A DNA stretch of 8,424 nt. Source: Clostridia bacterium (GTDB lineage: Bacteria; Bacillota; Clostridia; Christensenellales; Aristaeellaceae). Each line of letters starts with the position of its first letter. Within the stretch, counting starts at the first letter, position 1. The notes beneath the pieces are model-generated. The model had not been told where the DNA came from and did no database searches. It was given only the letters and a program-made list of their open reading frames with translations. The stretch lies in assembly GCA_017471125.1 (NCBI GenBank), contig JAFUWR010000154.1, forward strand, positions 1 to 8,424, read 5' to 3'. Below, one piece after another: positions 1 through 5,043 of the stretch. The translations under genes were made by a program, and so were the position numbers.

Positions 1-226
1 CCTGCTGGTGGGCCGCGGCGACGAGCAGCGCATACAGCTCACGCCAAACTTGCCCGCCCGGCTCCAGGCCCCGGTCGCCGAGGGTCAGCCGGTGGGCAGC
101 GTGTCCGTCAGCCTGGACGGACGCGCCCTCGCGGACATCCCCGTGGTGGCCGCAGAGACCGTCGAGGCCCGCGGCCTCTCCGGCGGCGTCCGGCGCTTCT
201 GGGCACAGTGGCCGATGGTCGGGTGA
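1..226 (+). CDS. C-terminal fragment of a D-alanyl-D-alanine carboxypeptidase (PBP5/DacF type)
   Basis: The reading frame is open from base 2 to the TGA at 224-226, so the start lies upstream of the window and 74 residues are visible. They match the pattern of the all-beta C-terminal domain of S11-family carboxypeptidases: a VGRG turn, an 'LQAPVAEGQPVG' segment (the family's 'ApvkkGqkvG'), then 'VSLDGRALADIPVVAAETVE' (the family's 'v.ldGk.ia.vplva.e.Ve'). Such enzymes remove the terminal D-alanine of peptidoglycan stem peptides outside the membrane. The catalytic SxxK, SxN and KTG motifs would lie upstream and cannot be checked. The tail 'VRRFWAQW' could be the short amphipathic membrane-binding helix usual in this family, although it is short here. 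No clear terminator follows. Its last codons contain a 17-bp sequence repeated at 3593-3609. Family assignment is fairly confident; which paralogue (dacA, dacB or dacF) cannot be told. Confidence 0.75.
   Translation, partial: LLVGRGDEQRIQLTPNLPARLQAPVAEGQPVGSVSVSLDGRALADIPVVAAETVEARGLSGGVRRFWAQWPMVG
201..217 (+). repeat. 17-bp direct repeat, left copy
   Basis: The sequence GGGCACAGTGGCCGATG occurs here, inside the last codons of the carboxypeptidase gene, and again exactly at 3593-3609. The next five bases also agree at three positions (GTCGG against ATCAG). The two copies lie on either side of the LRR/Ig gene. The function is unknown. Confidence 0.7.
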
Positions 227-242
227 ACCGGCCCGCGGCTGA

Positions 243-279
243 TTTCCCAAAATATTACATGAAATACACACTTTGGAAA
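243..279. promoter_or_regulatory. Imperfect inverted repeat in AT-rich intergenic region
   Basis: TTTCCCAAA at 243-251 faces TTTGGAAA at 272-279, pairing with one bulged C around a 20-base centre. AATATT occurs at 251-256 and again at 284-289, and nine A follow at 291-299. The block stands out as AT-rich in otherwise GC-rich DNA. It could be an operator for the downstream LRR gene or a weak structure ending the upstream transcript. No run of T follows it on the plus strand, so an intrinsic terminator is unlikely. The role is inference. Confidence 0.25.
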
Positions 280-314
280 CAGCAATATTCAAAAAAAAAC
301 GAGTAACTATTATG

Positions 315-323
315 TGATATTCT
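315..323 (+). promoter_or_regulatory. Possible extended -10 promoter for the LRR/Ig gene
   Basis: TGATATTCT fits the extended -10 form TGnTATAAT with two mismatches in the hexamer. No good -35 hexamer lies 16-18 bases upstream, where an A-rich tract is found; such a tract could act as an UP-like or curved element. A start near 330 would give a leader of about 50 nt containing a small hairpin (GGGAC 334-338 with GTCCC 347-351). The call rests on one motif only. Confidence 0.3.
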
Positions 324-367
324 TGCAACGAAAGGGACAAAAGACGGTCCCGAAATACACCGACATG

Positions 368-373
368 AGGAGG
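368..373 (+). promoter_or_regulatory. Ribosome binding site of the LRR/Ig gene
   Basis: A perfect AGGAGG lies 7 bases before the ATG at 381. It fixes that ATG as the start. Confidence 0.85.
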
Positions 374-380
374 ACTTGAG

Positions 381-3300
381 ATGAAGCGATGGATATCACT
401 GCTGCTGGCCCTGTGCATACTGGCGATGCTCGCGCCCGTGGCGCTGATGGAGGAACCTGAAGCGCCGGTGGAGGAGATCGAATTCGCGCTGGGCGAGGAG
501 ATCGCCGCGACCGACGAGGCCGAAGCGACGGTCGATGATGGCGAGGCGCTGGCCGTCGAGGAGGCCGACGCGGAGGGCATCGAGGCAGCGCCCATGGAGA
601 TCGCCGACATGGCGCTGCTTGAGCCCGGCGAGGAGGAGAACGAGGAGGAGGTCTACCACGGCGGCTTCTGGGAGGATTATTTCCAACTCGATGTCGGCGA
701 GAGCCTCGACCTGTACGAGTATTTCGATCAGCCGGAATCCGGGGACGTGACGGTCGCCTTCACCAGCGAGGACCCGTCCGTGGCCACGGTGGACAAGGAC
801 GGCATGCTGACGGGCGTCGCATCGGGCGTCATCGGCCTCAAGGCGGTCTGGACCTGCGATGGCGGGGAATTTGACCAGGACCTCGAAGCGCGCGTGTTCG
901 ACGAGACCGACCTCAAGGATTTCTACCTCGTCAACATCGACGACGCCCACTTGCAGAAGCCCGGGTTCACCCTCCAGCTTGAGTGGGAATTCGAGCCGGA
1001 GACCGCCAGGGATTACTATCGCGTGGAGTGGAAGTCCAACGACGAGAGCGTCGCGACGATCGACCAGAACGGCATGTTGAAGATCGTGGGCGGCGGCATC
1101 GCCGACCTCACGGTCTCGCTGTGGCGGGACGACCAGGGCTTTGACGACTTGTACTATCGCTCCGGCTATTCATTCAAGGCCCTGTCTGACGATACCTCCG
1201 AGGGGATCGTCGATCCGTATGAGCAGTTCCCGGACGAGGTGATGGCGGAATATGTCTCGTACCGCTTCGACCTGAACGAGGACGGCATGCTGAGCGCCAA
1301 CGAGATCGCCAAGGCCAAGAAGATCGAGCTGGACGGCAGGCAGTGGGGGATCACCTCCCTCGAGGGCATCCAGGCGCTCACCGCGCTGGAGACGCTGACG
1401 CTCAGGCGTTTTGACGAGGAACTCGACGCCCTCGACCTGAGCCAGAACACCGCACTGAAGTACCTCCGGGTCTGGGATGCCTATGGCCTGACCGAGCTGG
1501 ACCTGAGCCACAACGCCGCGCTGAAGCGGCTGGAGCTCATCAACGAGCCCCTTGAGAAGGTGACCCTCAGCGACAAGGTCGCCTTTGAACGGCTGGAGTG
1601 GGATTGCGCCGCGCCGCTGCCGGATCTGAAGCAGTGGGCGAATACGCTCCAGTCGCTGGAGATCAGCCCCTCCAGCCAGGTGGACCTGAGCGCGCTCAAG
1701 AACCTCACGACGCTGGATTACTGGCCCGCCGGGGAGGACGTGGCCGTGAACGTGTCCGCGAACACCAAGCTCACGGAGATCTCGGGCTACTTCCCCAAGG
1801 GCATCGACCTGAGCAAGAACACCAAGCTCGAAAGCTTCTATTCGGAGGACGGCAGCGTCTTTGGCGCGCTGGACTTCTCGAAGAATACCGCGCTGAAGGA
1901 GGTCGAGGTGTACGGCTGCCAGGCCGTGTCCATCGACCTGAGCAAGTGCGCCGCGCTGCAGACCTGCATCCTCGAGGATATCGAAGGCCTGACCAGCGTG
2001 AAGCTCGCGAGCCATCCCAAGCTCGACCGGCTGGAGGTGTGGTGCGACACCGTGAAGGAGCTGGACATCTCCGGCAGCCCCCTCCTGCTGGCGCGCTACA
2101 AGGCCGGCAAGCTCAAGGAGCTCTCCAAAGGGATCAAGGTCATCACAGAATCCTCCGTGCCGACCAACCCCACCAGCGTGGTCATCAGCGGCGCCAAGAC
2201 GGCGAAGCTGACCGCCAAGACCGCGCAGCTCACGGTCGCCGTGGCCCCGACCAAGTACCTGGGCGACATCAAGTGGAGCGCCAAGCCCACCAGCGTCGCC
2301 ACCGTGGACCAGACGGGCAAGGTGACCTTCAAGAAGGGCGGCGAGGTCGCCATCACCGCCAAGGCGAGCAAGGGCGGCAAGTCCGACACCTTCACGCTGA
2401 CCATCGAGGACGACACCCTGCCCACCGGGCTTGAGATCGTCAGGCCCAGCGCCGTCTCCGCGGACGGTGTCTTCGACATGGTGAAGGGCAAGACGCTGAC
2501 CCTCGAAGCCAAGCTGCTGCCCGAGGGCAAGGCGGAGAGCGCCATCACCTGGAAGGTCGACGACGCGAAGGTCGCCTCCGTCTCCAACAAGGGCGTCCTG
2601 AAGCTCAAGAAGCCCGGCAGCGTCACCGTCACCGCCACGGCCAAGCGCAACGCCCAGGCTGTGGGCACGCTGACGCTCAAGGTCGTCGACAGCTCCCTGC
2701 CCGAGTCCGTCCACATCCTGGATGAGAACGGCGTGGAGCAGAAGGCGATGAAGGTCCTGCTCAGCGACAAGACGCTGACGCTGAAGGCCGTCATCTATCC
2801 CACAACGGTGCCGGAGGCCAACGCCAAGGTCACCTGGAAGTCCTCGAAGAGCGGCGTTGCCACCATGAAGAACGGCGTCCTGACGCTCAAGAAGGACGGC
2901 GAGACGGTCATCACCGTCACCACCGCCAAGGAGAAAAAGACCGCCACCCTGACGCTGACCGTGGTGGACGACACCATTCCCACGGGCATCGAGATCGCCT
3001 CCGACCAGATCGCGATCACCGGCAACGCAGGCACCGTCGATAAGTCCGAGCACCCCAGCCTCCAGCTCAGGGCCGACCTGCTGGAAAAGGGCAAGGCGAG
3101 CAGCACGGTGACGTGGAAGTCCCTCGACACCAAGGTCGCCACCGTGTCCAACAAGGGCCTCGTGAAGTTCAAGACCGTCGGCCAGGCGCGGATCACCGCC
3201 ACCGCCAAGCGGGGGAACAACATCACGACCACGGTGACCCTCACCGTCACCGACAAGACCATCCCCACGGGCATCACCCTCAGCGGCTTAAGCGCCATGA

Positions 3301-3515
3301 AGGTGAAGGACAAGCAGACCCTGACCGCGTCCTTCGCGCCGAATACCGTCACCGAGGCCAACAAGGGGCTCAAGTGGACGACCAGCGACAGCAAGGTCGC
3401 CACGGTATCCAGCAAGGGCGTCGTCACGGCCAAGAAGGCCGGCCCGGTGACCATCACCGCCACGTCCAAGAAGAACGGCGAGGCCGTGGGCACCTTCAAG
3501 ATCACCGTGAGCTGA
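381..3515 (+). CDS. Secreted LRR protein with EF-hand loop and seven Ig-like (BIG2-type) domains; putative adhesin
   Basis: This 1044-residue protein has a signal peptide (K2 R3, hydrophobic core to about residue 22). Residues 24-91 are an extremely acidic linker: 28 Asp/Glu and no Lys/Arg in 68 residues. Two BIG2-like Ig folds follow at about 101-171 and 178-273, each with the 'S.ATVD..G.L' type motif. Residues 297-308 form a textbook EF-hand loop, D-x-N-x-D-G-x-L-S-x-x-E. About nine leucine-rich repeats of the 'LDLSxNtaLkxL' class fill roughly 324-585. Five BIG2-like domains end the protein (about 598-680, 682-773, 775-866, 868-961, 963-1044), joined by near-identical linkers such as 'DDTLPTG' and 'DDTIPTG'. 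Proteins of this design are usually surface or secreted binding proteins. No LPXTG motif, SLH domain or C-terminal membrane helix is visible, so anchoring is unexplained. It is probably a single-gene transcript between the carboxypeptidase and a convergent glycosyltransferase. Ligand binding is inferred; the domain calls are secure. Confidence 0.88.
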   Translation: MKRWISLLLALCILAMLAPVALMEEPEAPVEEIEFALGEEIAATDEAEATVDDGEALAVEEADAEGIEAAPMEIADMALLEPGEEENEEEVYHGGFWEDYFQLDVGESLDLYEYFDQPESGDVTVAFTSEDPSVATVDKDGMLTGVASGVIGLKAVWTCDGGEFDQDLEARVFDETDLKDFYLVNIDDAHLQKPGFTLQLEWEFEPETARDYYRVEWKSNDESVATIDQNGMLKIVGGGIADLTVSLWRDDQGFDDLYYRSGYSFKALSDDTSEGIVDPYEQFPDEVMAEYVSYRFDLNEDGMLSANEIAKAKKIELDGRQWGITSLEGIQALTALETLTLRRFDEELDALDLSQNTALKYLRVWDAYGLTELDLSHNAALKRLELINEPLEKVTLSDKVAFERLEWDCAAPLPDLKQWANTLQSLEISPSSQVDLSALKNLTTLDYWPAGEDVAVNVSANTKLTEISGYFPKGIDLSKNTKLESFYSEDGSVFGALDFSKNTALKEVEVYGCQAVSIDLSKCAALQTCILEDIEGLTSVKLASHPKLDRLEVWCDTVKELDISGSPLLLARYKAGKLKELSKGIKVITESSVPTNPTSVVISGAKTAKLTAKTAQLTVAVAPTKYLGDIKWSAKPTSVATVDQTGKVTFKKGGEVAITAKASKGGKSDTFTLTIEDDTLPTGLEIVRPSAVSADGVFDMVKGKTLTLEAKLLPEGKAESAITWKVDDAKVASVSNKGVLKLKKPGSVTVTATAKRNAQAVGTLTLKVVDSSLPESVHILDENGVEQKAMKVLLSDKTLTLKAVIYPTTVPEANAKVTWKSSKSGVATMKNGVLTLKKDGETVITVTTAKEKKTATLTLTVVDDTIPTGIEIASDQIAITGNAGTVDKSEHPSLQLRADLLEKGKASSTVTWKSLDTKVATVSNKGLVKFKTVGQARITATAKRGNNITTTVTLTVTDKTIPTGITLSGLSAMKVKDKQTLTASFAPNTVTEANKGLKWTTSDSKVATVSSKGVVTAKKAGPVTITATSKKNGEAVGTFKITVS
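1350..2135 (+). repeat. Leucine-rich repeat block
   Basis: Residues about 324-585 of the secreted protein contain roughly nine units of 19-24 residues built on 'LDLSxNtaLkxLxv'. Clear examples begin 'LDLSQNTAL', 'LDLSHNAAL', 'IDLSKNTKL', 'LDFSKNTAL' and 'IDLSKCAAL'. One stretch near 410-440 is irregular, with a longer insert. The EF-hand loop just before the block is a pairing often seen in clostridial LRR proteins. Confidence 0.75.
2172..3512 (+). repeat. Five tandem BIG2-like Ig domain repeats
   Basis: Domain boundaries recur at the linker prolines coded at 2421, 2700, 2979 and 3264, giving periods of 279, 279 and 285 bp. Each unit has a strand 'LTL.A...P', a 'WKS.D.KVATVSNKG' core and a closing 'VTITATAK...TLTLTV'. 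The units have diverged at DNA level. They are lysine- and threonine-rich: the last unit has 12 Lys against 4 acidic residues. Confidence 0.8.
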
Positions 3516-3535
3516 TTCCCGACCTGAACGAAACC

Positions 3536-3572
3536 AAAAACGCGGGCACGGACCATCAGGTCCGTGCCCGCG
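3536..3572 (-). terminator. Rho-independent terminator of the glycosyltransferase gene, possibly shared with the convergent LRR gene
   Basis: The bases 3541-3554 pair perfectly with 3559-3572, giving a 14-bp GC-rich stem around the loop ATCA. Read on the minus strand the stem is followed by TTTTTGGTTT (from 3540 down), the expected T tract, 48 bases after the glycosyltransferase stop. On the plus strand the stem lies 25 bases after the LRR stop but is followed by CGTATGTG, so it would work poorly, or not as a classical terminator, in that direction. Confidence 0.85.
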
Positions 3573-3592
3573 CGTATGTGCGCGGCTCCCCC

Positions 3593-3609
3593 GGGCACAG
3601 TGGCCGATG
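3593..3609 (+). repeat. 17-bp direct repeat, right copy
   Basis: This is an exact copy of 201-217, placed between the shared terminator hairpin and the end of the glycosyltransferase gene. It is in the same orientation as the left copy and outside any gene. Confidence 0.7.
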
Positions 3610-3619
3610 ATCAGCCGAT

Positions 3620-4639
3620 TCAGCAGAACTTATAGCGCTTCTTCAACTGCCGATAGATGAACAGGTCGACGGCCCGCCCCGCCCTGCCGGGCAGCAGCAG
3701 GCAATTGCAGCTTCGCCGCCGCATGCGCCGGTAGAGGGCGGTCTTGCGCCACTTGAGGTCGTCCCACAGGGCGTCGGCCTTTTCGAGGTTTTCACTGGTG
3801 CCGGACAGCCACAGGTAGATGGTGCAGATCATCAAGAGGATGGCCAGGTAGTGGTACATGTACCCGGCCAGCTTTTTCTGCGTCCGCTCCAGCGCCTCCA
3901 GGTCGTGGGCGTCGATGAGCAGCCGCGTGACCAATATCTGCTGGTCGATGCGGCGGATCATGTTCTCCTCGGTGATGGACTGGTCGTCCCGGCCGATGAA
4001 GTAACGGTACAGGTCGATGTCCAGGTACCACAGGGTCTTGACGTGGGGCAGCGGCTGGTAGGCGTAGAGGTTGTCCACGTAGAAGGTGTGCCGGGGCAGC
4101 ATCAGCCCGGAGGCCCGCAGCACCTCGGTGCGGTAGATGGCGGCGTGCATGGTGATGAACTGGCTGACGGTGAAGCGCCCGGTGTCCTGCCAGGTGAACG
4201 CGCAGCCCTCGGGCAGCGCGCCGCCGTAGCGCACCACATGGCGGGTGCCGTCGGCGGTGTGCTCGTAGACGTAGTTGCACACGATCAGGTCCACCGGGGT
4301 CAGCAGCTGCGCGAACGCCCGGAGCTTCGCCATCAGCTGCCGCAGCGCCGCCTCGTCCAGCCAGTCGTCGGAGTCCACCACCTGGAAGTACAGCCCCTCC
4401 GCCCGGGCGATGCCCTGGTTCACGCCCTCGCCGTGGCCGCCGTTGGGCTGGTGCACCGCCCGGACGACGGTCGGGTGCGCCGCGGCGTAGCGGTCCGCGA
4501 TGGCGCCCGTCTCGTCGGTGGAGCCGTCGTCGATCAGCAGTATCTCCGTCTCGTCGCCCGCCGTCAGCAGGGTCCGCACGCAGCGGTCCATGTATTCGGC
4601 GGAATTGTAGCAGGGCACGGTGAAGGTGATGAGTTTCAA
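3620..4639 (-). CDS. GT2 family glycosyltransferase
   Basis: This 339-residue protein has a GT-A fold with the GT2 family signatures: an N-terminal 'FTVPCYNSAEY' strand and loop, the nucleotide-binding 'LLIDDGSTD' (D37, D38, D42), 'NGGHGEGVNQGI' at 66-77, and the metal-binding 'VVDSDDW' at 87-93. 'TFYVDN' at 185-190 sits where the acceptor-side acidic residue is usual. A hydrophobic stretch at about 260-278 and an arginine-rich patch at 298-310 suggest membrane association. The enzyme should transfer a sugar from a nucleotide donor during synthesis of surface polysaccharide or glycoconjugate; donor and acceptor cannot be told. TTG at 4639-4637 is chosen as start because AGGAG lies 8 bases upstream, the family fold begins right there, and a good promoter lies just upstream. 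A longer frame reaches ATG at 4843, but its extra 68 residues cover the promoter and look non-coding. It stands alone on this strand, convergent with the LRR gene. Confidence 0.88.
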   Translation of the reverse strand: MKLITFTVPCYNSAEYMDRCVRTLLTAGDETEILLIDDGSTDETGAIADRYAAAHPTVVRAVHQPNGGHGEGVNQGIARAEGLYFQVVDSDDWLDEAALRQLMAKLRAFAQLLTPVDLIVCNYVYEHTADGTRHVVRYGGALPEGCAFTWQDTGRFTVSQFITMHAAIYRTEVLRASGLMLPRHTFYVDNLYAYQPLPHVKTLWYLDIDLYRYFIGRDDQSITEENMIRRIDQQILVTRLLIDAHDLEALERTQKKLAGYMYHYLAILLMICTIYLWLSGTSENLEKADALWDDLKWRKTALYRRMRRRSCNCLLLPGRAGRAVDLFIYRQLKKRYKFC

Positions 4640-4647
4640 GGCACACA

Positions 4648-4652
4648 CTCCT
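4648..4652 (-). promoter_or_regulatory. Ribosome binding site fixing a TTG start
   Basis: On the minus strand AGGAG lies 8 bases before the TTG at 4639. It supports TTG initiation rather than the in-frame ATG codons further upstream. Confidence 0.7.
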
Positions 4653-4673
4653 ATGACGCGATGTGGTCCCTCC

Positions 4674-4702
4674 ATCATAACACGCCCGCGCCCCTTTGAA
4701 AA
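4674..4702 (-). promoter_or_regulatory. Sigma-A-like promoter of the glycosyltransferase gene
   Basis: On the minus strand TGTTATGAT (4682-4674) is an extended -10 box. TTTTCA (4702-4697) lies 17 bases upstream of the hexamer as a weak -35. A start near 4667 gives a leader of about 28 nt before the TTG codon. The -10 overlaps an in-frame ATG pair, which argues against translation starting there. A TTGACA at 4717-4712 has no -10 at the right distance. Confidence 0.55.
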
Positions 4703-4746
4703 GCACGGGAATGTCAAGAATGGGGAAAGGGACCGGCGTCCGCGGC

Positions 4747-4776
4747 TTGTCACCGCCACATTTGTTATGGTATAAT
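4747..4776 (+). promoter_or_regulatory. Strong sigma-A-like promoter of the tandem repeat-protein genes
   Basis: TTGTCA (4747-4752, five of six consensus bases) is followed after 18 bases by a perfect TATAAT (4771-4776), preceded by TGG to make an extended -10. The expected start is near 4783. It points away from the glycosyltransferase promoter, so the two are divergent. Confidence 0.8.
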
Positions 4777-4784
4777 GATTAGCG

Positions 4785-4841
4785 AACCGGGCCGAAGGCC
4801 GGTTGCGCGGGTCGGCGGCTCCCGCAGGGAAAGACGCCGAC
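4785..4841 (+). other. Structured 5' leader with two hairpins
   Basis: Between the predicted transcript start and the ribosome binding site lie two hairpins. AACCGG (4785-4790) pairs with CCGGTT (4799-4804), with a short inner CC/GG. GTCGGCG (4811-4817) pairs perfectly with CGCCGAC (4835-4841) and encloses TCCC (4820-4823) with GGGA (4827-4830). No T run follows, so this is not an attenuator. It may stabilise the mRNA or be a control element. It matches no riboswitch class recognised here. Confidence 0.45.
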
Positions 4842-4859
4842 AATCATGGTATCATGGGG

Positions 4860-5043
4860 CATACGACAGGAGGCGAGGGACATGAAGAAGCTGTGCGCGT
4901 GGGTGGCGGTCGCGGTGATCGCGGCGCTGTGCGGGGCGCTGGCCGAGGACGCCGCGGGCATCTGGCAATTCACCTATTATGTGGACGAGTTCCGCATGCC
5001 CACCGACGAGGGCTACATCCGCAACGCGGAGCCCATCGAGGGC
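4860..5043 (+). repeat. Near-identical 184-bp duplication, copy 1
   Basis: This block runs from 22 bases before the start codon to codon 54 of the first paralogue. It aligns without gaps to 7219-7402 with 6 mismatches by hand count. Similarity drops sharply at both edges. Confidence 0.9.
4868..4873 (+). promoter_or_regulatory. Ribosome binding site of the first repeat-protein gene
   Basis: A perfect AGGAGG lies 8 bases before ATG 4882. The same site and spacing recur before the paralogue. An in-frame ATG at 4846 lies upstream of this site, and its extra 12 codons are not conserved in the second copy. Confidence 0.85.

Noticed and set aside
1598..2434. A 278-codon plus-strand frame inside the LRR/Ig gene
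   Set aside because: It is the +2 shadow of GC-rich coding DNA. The product is Arg/Gly/Gln-rich low complexity, without a ribosome binding site or known motif.
1170..3053. A 627-codon open frame on the minus strand opposite the LRR/Ig gene
   Set aside because: It lies fully antisense to a gene with a clear signal peptide and domain repeats. Its translation is low-complexity (Gly, Leu, Asp, His, Arg) as expected from the complement of GC-rich codons, and it has no convincing domain.
3851..4699. A 282-codon plus-strand frame opposite the glycosyltransferase
   Set aside because: The glycosyltransferase on the minus strand has clear GT2 motifs, and this frame is its Val/Gln/Gly-rich antisense shadow.
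4712..4717. Perfect TTGACA on the minus strand as the -35 of the glycosyltransferase
   Set aside because: At 17 bases downstream the sequence is GGGGCG, and the good -10 is 32 bases away, so it does not pair with a usable -10.
4846..4881. Upstream ATG start that would add 12 residues to the first repeat protein
   Set aside because: It places the AGGAGG inside the coding region, puts charged residues before the signal peptide, and is not conserved in the second copy.
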